From positions 97,057 through 161,056 of the forward strand of contig CALJDK010000025.1 of the NCBI GenBank assembly GCA_938023735.1: a stretch of DNA of 64,000 nucleotides. Reading direction: 5' to 3'. Below the pieces are notes generated by a model, which was not told where the DNA came from, searched no databases, and worked only from the letters and a program-made list of their open reading frames with translations. Within the stretch, counting starts at the first letter, position 1, and each line of letters begins with the position of its first letter. The stretch is from an uncultured Acidimicrobiales bacterium (GTDB taxonomy: Bacteria > Actinomycetota > Acidimicrobiia > Acidimicrobiales > SHLQ01). This document shows positions 36,358 through 44,310 of this stretch, one piece after another. The position numbers were made by a program, and so were the translations under genes.

Positions 36358-37311
36358 GTGACGAGTTTCAACATCACCCCCGAACAACTTGCTGACGCAC
36401 GCCGCTTTCTGCGGACTCATAAGGCCCGGATCGCCGGACCAGCTGCCCTTGTGCTGCTGGGGCTAGGCGGCCAGATGGCCACGCACGTGGTGCAGCGCGG
36501 TGACACCGTCTACAGCCTGGCCAAGGAGCAGGGAGTGACCGTCGAGCAGATTGCCACGGCCAACAACCTTGCCAACCCCAACCTGATCGTGGTCGGGCAG
36601 AAACTCACCCTGCCCGAATCAACCGATATCAAGATCGTTGTTCAGGCCGGCGACACCGTATGGTCGCTCGCTGCCGCCCATGGAGTCTCGGTGGCGTCGA
36701 TTATCGAACGCAACGACCTGAGCTCTTCGGCTCGCATCATCGAGGGCCAGCAGCTTCGTATTGCCGCACAAGGCTCGTCGAACGATGCCACCCCCGGAAA
36801 GACTTGGGCCGAGAGGAAGGCCGACCGCGAGGCTCGCAAAGCCGAACAGGAGGCAAAGGCCGAGAAGGAAGCACGCGCAAAGGCCAAAGCCGAGGCGAAG
36901 GCCGACGCAAAGGCCAAGAAGGCCGAGAAGAAACAAGCCGCCGAGGATCAGGCCGCTGAAGATAAGGCAGCTGAAGAGCGAGCAGCGCAGGAAGAGGCCG
37001 AGCGAAAGAAGGCCGAGAAAGAGCGCGCTGCACAAGAGAAGGCTGAGAAGAAGGCGGCCAAAGAGGCCGAGAAGGACGCAGCAGCGAAAGAAAAGGAATC
37101 CGTCGAACCCGCGCCAGAGCCAGCTCCAGAGTCAGGTGACGACGGTTCAGCCGGCGTCGTAACGACGATTTATGTCGTGCAACAGGGCGATTCGGTGGCT
37201 TCGATCGCGGCGCTCTTTGGTATCGATGCCCAGGTTTTGGCTAGCGCGAACGGTATCTCGGTGGATGCGCCGCTCAGCGCAGGCAGTCGTTTAAACATCC
37301 CGAGTCGGTAG
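36358..37311 (+). CDS. LysM-repeat protein with Lys/Ala/Glu-rich coiled-coil spacer
   Basis: This 317-residue protein has an N-terminal helical region, possibly a signal anchor (AGPAALVLLGLGGQMA). Two LysM peptidoglycan-binding domains follow (HVVQRGDTVYSLAKEQGVTV... and IVVQAGDTVWSLAAAHGVSV...). A long charged spacer rich in KAEAKADAKAKK lies at about 160-265. A third LysM closes the protein (YVVQQGDSVASIAALFGIDA...). It probably binds the cell wall. CAGGGAA lies at 36343-36349 ahead of the GTG start at 36358. Confidence 0.85.
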   Translation: MTSFNITPEQLADARRFLRTHKARIAGPAALVLLGLGGQMATHVVQRGDTVYSLAKEQGVTVEQIATANNLANPNLIVVGQKLTLPESTDIKIVVQAGDTVWSLAAAHGVSVASIIERNDLSSSARIIEGQQLRIAAQGSSNDATPGKTWAERKADREARKAEQEAKAEKEARAKAKAEAKADAKAKKAEKKQAAEDQAAEDKAAEERAAQEEAERKKAEKERAAQEKAEKKAAKEAEKDAAAKEKESVEPAPEPAPESGDDGSAGVVTTIYVVQQGDSVASIAALFGIDAQVLASANGISVDAPLSAGSRLNIPSR

Positions 37312-37429
37312 TTCGTTCCGATCAATCCGATCTGATGTCGCAAGATTGGCCTGAGTTGTGTCTATGATCCCATCGCGGCCCTACCGACGAGCGGTATGAG
37401 GCCAAACGATCAAGACAGAAGACGAAGAA

Positions 37430-37945
37430 ATGCCTGACGAAGAAGAAGTCGAGACCGAAGAGCTCGACGATGAAGAAGAAATCGACGACGAGGACATCGA
37501 TATCGATCCCGATCTCGATGACGATGATGTCCTCGACGACGACGTCCTCGATGATGACGACGATGTAATTCTCGACGACGACGACGATGTAATTCTCGAC
37601 GACGACGATGATGAAGACGACGAAGGGGAAGGCTCGGCGGCAGCTGCGAAGCGCAGTGGCGACGAGGAGGATGACGACGAGCCCGACCCCGATGATCTCG
37701 AAGACGACCTCGATACGATTCTGAAAGATCGTCTCGCCTCTGGTGACGACGAAGATGATGAGGACGAAGACGAAGAAGGCGTCCCCGTGGTGAAGGCAAA
37801 GAAGCCTGCGCCCGGCGAAGACGTCGAACCCAAACGCGATGACGAACACACCTGTCTCGATTGTTTCTTGCTGTTTAGCCTGAGTCAGGTCGATGATCCG
37901 GCGAACCCGGCGTGTCCCCACTGCGGCTATCCGGTAGCGGTATAG
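37430..37945 (+). CDS. DUF4193-like zinc protein with expanded acidic N-terminus
   Basis: This 171-residue protein ends with EHTCLDCFLLFSLSQVDDPANPACPHCGYPV, a four-Cys ribbon resembling the C-terminus of actinobacterial DUF4193. Its first 120 or so residues are dominated by Asp/Glu, including repeated VILDDDDD. DUF4193 proteins are usually about 100 residues, so the acidic region is an expansion. No function is known. A perfect 24-bp tandem repeat in the DNA accounts for part of the expansion. Confidence 0.75.
   Translation: MPDEEEVETEELDDEEEIDDEDIDIDPDLDDDDVLDDDVLDDDDDVILDDDDDVILDDDDDEDDEGEGSAAAAKRSGDEEDDDEPDPDDLEDDLDTILKDRLASGDDEDDEDEDEEGVPVVKAKKPAPGEDVEPKRDDEHTCLDCFLLFSLSQVDDPANPACPHCGYPVAV
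37561..37608 (+). repeat. Perfect 24-bp in-frame tandem repeat (VILDDDDD)
   Basis: The 24-base unit beginning CGATGTAATTCTCGACGACG occurs twice without mismatch at 37561-37584 and 37585-37608. Both copies are in frame inside the acidic protein and encode VILDDDDD. The identity suggests recent slippage and possible length variation between strains. Confidence 0.9.
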
Positions 37946-38031
37946 AAGCGGTCTCGGTCAGCTCCCGACAAAAGGGCTTATAGACCGTGGTTCGGTGCCG
38001 ACAGGCCGAAAGAACCAAAGGAAGTGAACCA

Positions 38032-38748
38032 GTGGCGAATAGCGACGACAAGTCCTTGCCGGACCAAGCGTTGGAAGCGCTGCTCTACGCGCCGATCGGC
38101 ATTGCCTACGAGGTGCTCGATCGCCTTCCGACCTGGGTTGCCCGCGGAAAGAGTCAAGCGACCATTACCAAGGTGCTTGGCAAGATGGCAGTTCAGAAGG
38201 GCCAGAGCGAGTTTGAAGGCGTCGTGAGCGACATCTTTGGCGTGAAACTGGGCGACGAGCCAGAAACGGCTCCTACGGCCGCTGCATCGAAGCCAAAGAC
38301 CGCAGCGAAGACAGCAACGAGCAAGACAGCAACGAACAAAACCGCAAAGGTGTCGAAGTCGGCCAAGAAGCCTGCTTCGGCGAAAGAAGAAGATCCTTCG
38401 GTCAACAAGGCTGCTTCAGGCAGGAAGTCGGCGAATAAGACGTCCCCAAAGAAGTCGTCGTCGACAAAGAAGTCAACCACGGCAAAGAAATCCGGCGCAC
38501 CGAAGAAGTCAAAGGCTCCCAAAACCGCCAAAACCACCAAAGCAACCAAGACGACGAAGGTGGCGAAGGTGCCGGCTGAGGCCGACCTGGCGCTGGCTTC
38601 CTATGGCTCGATGCCAGCCTCACAGATCGTCAAGCGGCTCGACTCGCTGTCGGAGAAGCAACTTGATGCCATCCGCTTGTACGAGGAAGCCAACCGCCAC
38701 CGAGTAACCGTGCTGAACCGAATTCGTCAGATCCAACGTTCAACATGA
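38032..38748 (+). CDS. Histone-H1-like Lys/Ala/Thr-rich protein with helical C-terminal domain
   Basis: This 238-residue protein has a folded N-terminal part (PDQALEALLYAPIGIAYEVLDRLPTWVARG), then about 100 residues of Lys/Ala/Ser/Thr repeats such as KKSSSTKKSTTAKK. It ends with YGSMPASQIVKRLDSLSEKQLDAIRLYEEANRHR, a helical motif seen at the end of several actinobacterial nucleoid or helix-rich proteins. The tail suggests DNA compaction. AAAGGAAG lies just before the GTG start at 38032. The stop overlaps the next gene (ATGA). Confidence 0.75.
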   Translation: MANSDDKSLPDQALEALLYAPIGIAYEVLDRLPTWVARGKSQATITKVLGKMAVQKGQSEFEGVVSDIFGVKLGDEPETAPTAAASKPKTAAKTATSKTATNKTAKVSKSAKKPASAKEEDPSVNKAASGRKSANKTSPKKSSSTKKSTTAKKSGAPKKSKAPKTAKTTKATKTTKVAKVPAEADLALASYGSMPASQIVKRLDSLSEKQLDAIRLYEEANRHRVTVLNRIRQIQRST

Positions 38749-39230
38749 GCGATGTCCGTCTCGCCGAGTCGGCCCGGGTTGCCGGGCCAGATGATGTCGC
38801 CGATATCACCTGGCTTGCGCAGATCGCTCTGGAGGCCATCGCCGACCAGCGCGGCGGCCAGATGTGGACGCTGCGTGAAGCTCGATCGTTGCCGGCCGAG
38901 ACCTCGATTGCGGCATCGGTTGCCGATGAGCGCCATCTCGTGCTGGTGGGCCAACTCGATGAGGTAACGGTCGGATACGCAGTTGCCCACCTCGAAACGC
39001 TGCCCGATTCCACCACGGTTGCGATCATCGAAGACCTCTTCGTGATGCCCGAGGGTCGGCAAGTAGGCGTCGGCGGGGAACTGATGGCGATGCTGATGTC
39101 GTGGGCGACCGAGCACAAGTGTCGGGGCATCGATGCCGCAGCTCTGCCGGGCGACCGGCACACCAAGAACTTCTTCGAATCCAACGGGCTCGTGGCCCGG
39201 GCGATCCTGGTTCACCACAACTTCGGCTGA
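38745..39230 (+). CDS. GNAT-family N-acetyltransferase
   Basis: This 161-residue protein has a GNAT fold with acetyl-CoA-binding segment EDLFVMPEGRQVGVGGELM, where R-x-x-G-x-G/A is represented by RQVGVG. It ends KNFFESNGLVARAILVHHNF. It acetylates an unknown amine substrate. The ATG at 38745 overlaps the previous stop, and its stop overlaps the Nudix start (TGATG), giving a tight three-gene unit. Confidence 0.88.
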   Translation: MSDVRLAESARVAGPDDVADITWLAQIALEAIADQRGGQMWTLREARSLPAETSIAASVADERHLVLVGQLDEVTVGYAVAHLETLPDSTTVAIIEDLFVMPEGRQVGVGGELMAMLMSWATEHKCRGIDAAALPGDRHTKNFFESNGLVARAILVHHNFG

Positions 39231-39631
39231 TGCGTCCGCAACTCGCTGTCGGGGCCATTGCGATCCAGGGCGACGAGATTCTGCTCATCCGGCGCGGCGA
39301 AGAGCCAGGCGCCGGCGAATGGTCGGTCCCAGGCGGCAAGGTCGAGGAAGGCGAGCTACTTGCTCAGGCGGTGCTGCGCGAGTTTCAGGAAGAAACAGGC
39401 CTCGAGGCGGTATGTGGTCCGTTCGTAGGATGGGTCGAGCGGCTCGAGGAGTTCTTTCACTTCGTCATCATGGACTTTGAAGTCATCGTGATGAGCGATG
39501 ACGAACCAGTCGCAGGTTCGGATGCTGACGACGCTCGTTGGGTTCGGCTTGCCGACGTGCCGCAACTCAACCTGGTTGAGGGTCTCGCCCCCTTCCTGGC
39601 CGAGCACGGCTACATCGAACTCCTCGACTAG
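39230..39631 (+). CDS. Nudix hydrolase
   Basis: This 133-residue protein carries the Nudix box as GGKVEEGELLAQAVLREFQEETGLE, matching GX5EX7REUXEEXGU. It hydrolyses a nucleoside diphosphate linked to another group; the substrate is not predictable. The ATG at 39230 overlaps the GNAT stop by one base. The next gene lies on the opposite strand, ending 24 bases away. Confidence 0.9.
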   Translation: MRPQLAVGAIAIQGDEILLIRRGEEPGAGEWSVPGGKVEEGELLAQAVLREFQEETGLEAVCGPFVGWVERLEEFFHFVIMDFEVIVMSDDEPVAGSDADDARWVRLADVPQLNLVEGLAPFLAEHGYIELLD

Positions 39632-39654
39632 GGAGAAGCGGGAGAGAACTGACC

Positions 39655-40917
39655 TTAACGACGGCGCTGGTTACCCGACCGGCTGCGCTTCGGCGGCGGT
39701 GTTGGCTCGATACCGAACATCTTGGCGATATCGGGGATCCGCATCGAAAGCCGCTTGATATCGGCGAGAAGTTGATCGGAAGGCGCAGCAGGAATCGACG
39801 TTGGCCGAACTTGAGTATGCACCGGAGAGAACGCAACGGCGTCGAGCACAGTAGCGAAACGGTCGTGGCCGGTGTCGCTGGTGAGCGATTCGTTGGACTG
39901 CTCGGTGAGCTTCTGTGCGATTTCGGAAGGAATTGGAGCACCAGCCTTCGGAGGTCGCGACGACAAGCGCAGCGCCCGCACGGTACGGCCCTCGGCCAGG
40001 GTCTCGGTGAGTTCGGCGAGCCACTTACGATGCTCGCCATCAACCCGGGCGGTTACCGCTTCGCTTAGCTCGGTGGCCAGAGCCTTGGCTTCGGCGCCCT
40101 TTGCCTGGGTGCTTCCGGCCGCAACAACAGAACGCAGGTCGCGGAGGTCGACATCGTCGACTCCGGCTTTGGCCGCTTCGGCTCGATCGAGCCACTCGGC
40201 GGCCTTGAGCGAAGGGAGGATCTTCTCGGCCGCTGCCAAGAGCGCATCGGTCTTGATCTTCGGAGTTCCGGCTTCGGTGGCCGCCTTGATCTGCTTCTCG
40301 GCGATTGCACGAACACCAGGAATTCCGTCGCGCAGCACTTCGCGCCCCAAAGGCTGCTGAAGCTCGGGGAGCGCTTTGATAGCGGCATCGCGGTGCACGC
40401 GGCGTGGCTTCAGACGCTTTGGTTTCGGTCGGCTGGGGGCACTCGATCGATCGTTGCGTGATCGATTGCCGCGTTCGTTGCGATCGCCGCCTCGTTCGTT
40501 GCGACCACGGTCGTTGCGTCCGCGGCCACCGCCGCCGCCCTTTGCGCCGCCTCGTTCGTTGCGGCCTCGTTCGTTGCGACCGCGGCCCTTACCACCCTTG
40601 CGATCGCCCCGGTCACGCCCGCCTCGGCCCTTGGGTGCGAGTTGGGTGGTGACGAGTTCGGTTGGTCGGCCCGAGCCGATTAGCTCAAGCCGTTCGGGCT
40701 CTTTCCGGACCTTGGTCTTCGGTGGGAGCACCGCAATAATCTCAGTGCCGTCGATGAGGGTCTCGGCCTCGACCTTGCAGACGTCGCCGACCTTTGCACC
40801 TTCGTAGAGCAGCGAGCCATCGAGAGAGCCCTTTGGCTGCTTGGCTCCGGCGGCACGCCACGTCCAGGTGCCATCGTCGCGGTTGCTGGTGAGTTCGACA
40901 TCGAGCCGGTGAGACAT
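39655..40917 (-). CDS. RG/RNERG-repeat protein, putative RNA-associated
   Basis: This 420-residue protein has a beta-rich N-terminus (SHRLDVELTSNRDDGTWTWRA, LLYEGAKVGDVCKVEAETL), then a 60-residue Arg/Gly/Asn tract with repeated GRNERG and RNDRG. A helical C-terminal region follows, with DAAIKALPELQQPLGREVLRDG and a basic end (KRSRSGNQRRR). Arg-Gly tracts in other systems bind RNA. No known domain is recognised. It is unaccompanied by same-strand neighbours. Confidence 0.7.
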   Translation of the reverse strand: MSHRLDVELTSNRDDGTWTWRAAGAKQPKGSLDGSLLYEGAKVGDVCKVEAETLIDGTEIIAVLPPKTKVRKEPERLELIGSGRPTELVTTQLAPKGRGGRDRGDRKGGKGRGRNERGRNERGGAKGGGGGRGRNDRGRNERGGDRNERGNRSRNDRSSAPSRPKPKRLKPRRVHRDAAIKALPELQQPLGREVLRDGIPGVRAIAEKQIKAATEAGTPKIKTDALLAAAEKILPSLKAAEWLDRAEAAKAGVDDVDLRDLRSVVAAGSTQAKGAEAKALATELSEAVTARVDGEHRKWLAELTETLAEGRTVRALRLSSRPPKAGAPIPSEIAQKLTEQSNESLTSDTGHDRFATVLDAVAFSPVHTQVRPTSIPAAPSDQLLADIKRLSMRIPDIAKMFGIEPTPPPKRSRSGNQRRR

Positions 40918-41032
40918 AGGTAGTAACGCTAGCCCCAGAGAGCGTTACGTCACACCTCGGCTGGCAGGTTGTTCTGGGTGGAATCGGTGGTTGATCGTTG
41001 AAGGCTGATCAAGGATCGACAAAGATGATCGT

Positions 41033-41317
41033 ATGCAGGCATTTCTTGTGCAGTCGATCATCGCTTCGGTCGTGCTCACGCTCCTTCTGAACCTTTTGCC
41101 CCGATTGTTCCCGAAGGCAACCGATCGCGCCGAACAGCGCTTGCACGAACAGGTTCGCCGGACCTTCGAAGAGCGCGAGGCTGGCGATTCGAACGGTGGT
41201 GGTTCACGGGTCGGTGGTTCACGGGTGAAGGTGTTCTTCCCGTGGAAGGCCATGCTGGCGATTTCGGTTGTGTTAACCGTGCTGGTCAACGTCGCCGGCT
41301 ATTTTTCGGGCGCCTAG
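41033..41317 (+). CDS. Small two-helix membrane protein
   Basis: This 94-residue protein has two hydrophobic helices, near residues 5-27 (LVQSIIASVVLTLLLNLLPRLF) and 70-92 (WKAMLAISVVLTVLVNVAGYF). They flank a charged loop with an internal duplication of GSRVGGSRV. The function is unknown. It begins with an ATG at 41033, divergent from the RG-repeat gene. Confidence 0.65.
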   Translation: MQAFLVQSIIASVVLTLLLNLLPRLFPKATDRAEQRLHEQVRRTFEEREAGDSNGGGSRVGGSRVKVFFPWKAMLAISVVLTVLVNVAGYFSGA

Positions 41318-41452
41318 CGCTGTCGTCGCCGGTAATCAGCACTTCTTCTCCAAGTTTCCCGACTTTTCCCGATTGGAAGTAAACCTTTTCGCTCGCTGGT
41401 GCGTGTGAGGGGTATGCAAGCGGTCAGCACGATCCAATCAGTAGGAGCTTCC

Positions 41453-41989
41453 ATGGCGGTTGCTGAGATACCCGAACCGACTCCGCCCGCAGCGGTTGTG
41501 GTCACCGAGGGTTTCGACGACTTCTATCGGCGAGAGTTTCCCCGCTTGGTGGCCCTGGCCGCCAGTGTCGGCGCGGGACCAGGCGTTGCCGAAGATCTGG
41601 CTCAGGATGCGCTTATCAAAGCGCATCGCAATTGGACGAAGATCTCGCAGTACGACAACCCCGGTACTTGGGTTCGTCGGGTCACGATCAATCTCGCAAC
41701 GTCCTCAGCCCGGCGCCGCGCGTCGGAGATGAAGGCCAAGTTGAAAATGCGGAATTCCGCAAGCCTGACACTCACGCTGACGTCGGCCGAGCACGAGCCC
41801 ATCTGGGCGGCCGTGGCCACGCTTCCAGCGCAGCAACGTGCTGCGATTGCCTTGCATTACCTCGAGGATCGTCCGGTGGCTCAAATCGCCGAGATCCTCG
41901 ACTGTTCCCCCTCAACCGCCAAAGTGCATTTGCACAAGGCCCGCACCAGCTTGGCTGCCAAACTTGGCACCGACGGGAGTCCGTCATGA
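41453..41989 (+). CDS. ECF/SigE-like RNA polymerase sigma factor
   Basis: This 178-residue sigma-70-family protein has a region 2 with FDDFYRREFPRLVALAASVGAGPGVAEDLAQDALIKAHRNWTKI. Region 4 has LPAQQRAAIALHYLEDRPVAQIAEILDCSPSTAKVHLHKARTSLAAKL. It lacks regions 1 and 3, as in extracytoplasmic-function sigmas. The ATG at 41453 has AGGAG at 41443-41447. It overlaps the next gene as ATGA, suggesting an anti-sigma partner. Confidence 0.9.
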   Translation: MAVAEIPEPTPPAAVVVTEGFDDFYRREFPRLVALAASVGAGPGVAEDLAQDALIKAHRNWTKISQYDNPGTWVRRVTINLATSSARRRASEMKAKLKMRNSASLTLTLTSAEHEPIWAAVATLPAQQRAAIALHYLEDRPVAQIAEILDCSPSTAKVHLHKARTSLAAKLGTDGSPS

Positions 41990-44247
41990 ACGATTTCGAC
42001 CCACTGAAGAGTGCATTCAACGAGCGCAGCAAGGCAGCTCACAACCTCGATGTCGAAGGTGGCCTCGCCGGTCTCCATCGTCACAACGCACCAGGCCGCC
42101 GTATGGCGAAGGCCGGCGGCGCAATGGTCGTTGGGCTTATCGCCCTTGGCGGCGCCGGAGTTGCACTGAGTGGCGGTGGCGATGATGTGCAACTCGACGA
42201 CCGCGTGGCCGACACGGCTCCCGAAGTGCAAGAGACGATTCCGGTCGACTCCGACGCGGTCACGCCCGACGACTCGATCCCCGACGTCTCGATCACCGTG
42301 CCTCCTACCAGCGCCCCGCCCGACCAGCCGGTTGTCGAACCCGATTCAACCGAGCCGCCATCGGTCATCATCACCGATGCGAGCACCTCGGTGCTGGTAG
42401 ACGGCGTCCGGTACGAGATGGGCATTGGTCCCATCGTCGATGCGATCGGGGTCGACGGCGGTGTCGTATTTGCGACCGACGACGCGATTTGGCAGTACCG
42501 AGCAAACTCGTTGGAATCCACGAAGCTGGTCGAGGCGGGTCCCGCTGGCACCGTCAACCTTCTCGAGGTTGAGGTCGACGCCGAGAACGCTGATACCACG
42601 GTGTTCTTCACCGAATGGGGAGGCGACAACAACGACGACCCCGCCCAGTATCTATCCAAACTCGCTCTGGGCTCGGACACCGGCGTGCAACGACTCGCAA
42701 GGGTCGGCGGGGGAGAGTTGGCGGTTATCGACGCCGGCGTCGGTGGCCAGAACGGCGGCAGCTCGCTTATCGCCACCGTCGATACCACCGGCCCGTGTTC
42801 GTCACTCAGCACCTTCGACGGCACCACGGGCGACCGGCTGAGCACCGAGATGCGCTGTGTCCCTGAAGGCGGCGGCGACTTCGACTTCTCCGAGCTTTAC
42901 CAAGCGGTCGACCTCACCCACGACGGCGGACTGGTGTGGGCCGATGGCGACACGCTGACCAACGCACAAACGGGCGAATCACAGCCAACCGTGGAAGGAA
43001 ACCCCAAGTGGATCGACATCTGGGGTGATTGGGCGGTGGTCGCCAAGCGCGGCGGCCAGTCAGTGGTCGAACTCGTGAACCTTGTATCGGGCGAGACCAT
43101 TGCTGTCGACGGTCTTCCCACCAACTTCACGTCAGCCCGCCCGCTGCGGGTCCCGATCGAGGTGGCTCAGACGCCAAACTTTGAGCCGTTCACGATTGCG
43201 TCGGACAACTTTGTCGTCATCAATGTTGCGGATGACGACGTCTTAAACATTCGCTCAGGTCCCGGTGTGGACTACAGCGTCGAGGGAGGAATCCCCAACG
43301 GCGACGTCGTCACCACCAGCGGCAGGGCTGCTCGGCTTGCCAGCGGGTCCGAGTGGTACGAGATCGGCATCAACGATCTCGGCACCGGCTGGGTGAACGC
43401 AAGGTTCCTTGAGCCACTCGAGACCGGTGGCGCACCAGCGGCCTGTCTGGTCGATTCCACCGGAGCCGTGGCACCCGAGACTGCGTTTCCGATGACCTCG
43501 GCGGCCGTAGAGTCTCCGGCCGACCACATCAAGACGCTGTCGCAGACCTCACTCGGCAGCGGCTGTATTCGTACCCGAGTTGGGTTCGGTTCAGACTTCG
43601 CCTTCGACGACTCGGGACCTGAAGCCCCGCTGCCGGGTGGTCTTGTGGTCGACTCATCACCTGATGGAAGGTCGATCCTGGTCACGCTCCCCGGCGTCGG
43701 CGGCGCCAGCCCGGGCCCAATGCGCGATGGCACGGCCGTCATTACCGGAGACCTCGCCGGCTCGGTGAGCCTCGAGATCCTGTCGGGCCGACACACGGCC
43801 GCCGCCTTCTTCGATACCTCTGCCAACGAGCTGATTATCGACTACGTGGCGCTCCCGCCGGCCACCGATGAGCTACCTGTACCCCTCGTCGACGAGTTTG
43901 GAATCATCATCCGTGATATCGACGGATACAGCGCGACTGCGGCAGGCCCGGTTATCGACGGTGTGGCTCGGGTTCGGGGCTTTGCCCGACCCTTCGAGGC
44001 GCAACTGTCGGTTGAGCTTCACGATGAGAACGGTGAACCGGTTGATGACGTTCTCTGGAATGCGGGTCGGTCTGACGAGTTCGCGGGCGCCGGATACTTC
44101 GGCCCGCAGGTGCCATGGGAGGTGCTCGGATCCTTTGACATCACCTTTGAAGGCCTGCAGCCCGGCTCCTACACGCTCCGATTCGCCAGCGACGCCACCG
44201 CAGTCGCCGACCCAAGCTGGCTCGAGATCCCCTTCACCGTCAACTAA
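41986..44247 (+). CDS. Large membrane protein with SH3 and Gmad2-like domains, probable anti-sigma partner
   Basis: This 753-residue protein has a cytoplasmic N-terminus (about 60 residues) and one transmembrane helix near 60-78 (GAMVVGLIALGGAGVALSGGG). An acidic Pro/Thr stalk follows, then a large extracytoplasmic region. Around residues 410-470 the segment VLNIRSGPGVDYSVEGGIPNGDVV...GTGWVNARFLE fits a bacterial SH3 domain. The C-terminus (about 640-750) with GFARPFEAQLSVELHDENGEP resembles the Gmad2 immunoglobulin-like domain. Co-translation with a sigma gene suggests it senses the cell wall and holds the sigma. No zinc anti-sigma motif is evident. Confidence 0.8.
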   Translation: MNDFDPLKSAFNERSKAAHNLDVEGGLAGLHRHNAPGRRMAKAGGAMVVGLIALGGAGVALSGGGDDVQLDDRVADTAPEVQETIPVDSDAVTPDDSIPDVSITVPPTSAPPDQPVVEPDSTEPPSVIITDASTSVLVDGVRYEMGIGPIVDAIGVDGGVVFATDDAIWQYRANSLESTKLVEAGPAGTVNLLEVEVDAENADTTVFFTEWGGDNNDDPAQYLSKLALGSDTGVQRLARVGGGELAVIDAGVGGQNGGSSLIATVDTTGPCSSLSTFDGTTGDRLSTEMRCVPEGGGDFDFSELYQAVDLTHDGGLVWADGDTLTNAQTGESQPTVEGNPKWIDIWGDWAVVAKRGGQSVVELVNLVSGETIAVDGLPTNFTSARPLRVPIEVAQTPNFEPFTIASDNFVVINVADDDVLNIRSGPGVDYSVEGGIPNGDVVTTSGRAARLASGSEWYEIGINDLGTGWVNARFLEPLETGGAPAACLVDSTGAVAPETAFPMTSAAVESPADHIKTLSQTSLGSGCIRTRVGFGSDFAFDDSGPEAPLPGGLVVDSSPDGRSILVTLPGVGGASPGPMRDGTAVITGDLAGSVSLEILSGRHTAAAFFDTSANELIIDYVALPPATDELPVPLVDEFGIIIRDIDGYSATAAGPVIDGVARVRGFARPFEAQLSVELHDENGEPVDDVLWNAGRSDEFAGAGYFGPQVPWEVLGSFDITFEGLQPGSYTLRFASDATAVADPSWLEIPFTVN

Positions 44248-44267
44248 GCAAGCCCACCCAAACGAAC

Positions 44268-44296
44268 GCGACACTCGTGTCAGACACGAGTGTCGC
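44268..44296. terminator. Perfect 29-bp palindrome between convergent genes
   Basis: GCGACACTCGTGTC (44268-44281) is followed by A and its exact reverse complement (44283-44296), a 14-bp stem. It is only 21 bases after the SH3/Gmad2 gene and 15 bases before the stop of the opposite-strand gene. That position fits a bidirectional terminator. A related arm appears at 28348. No clear U-tract follows, so factor-assisted termination is also possible. Confidence 0.6.
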
Positions 44297-44310
44297 GTGA
44301 CCGTGACGGT

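Noticed and set aside
37500-37620. Direct repeats considered as CRISPR
   Set aside because: They are in-frame 24-bp units encoding acidic residues, with no spacers and no cas genes.
41632-41985. N-terminal extension of the SH3/Gmad2-like gene into the sigma-factor gene
   Set aside because: It would overlap the sigma gene in another frame; the ATG at 41986 with ATGA overlap is the natural start.
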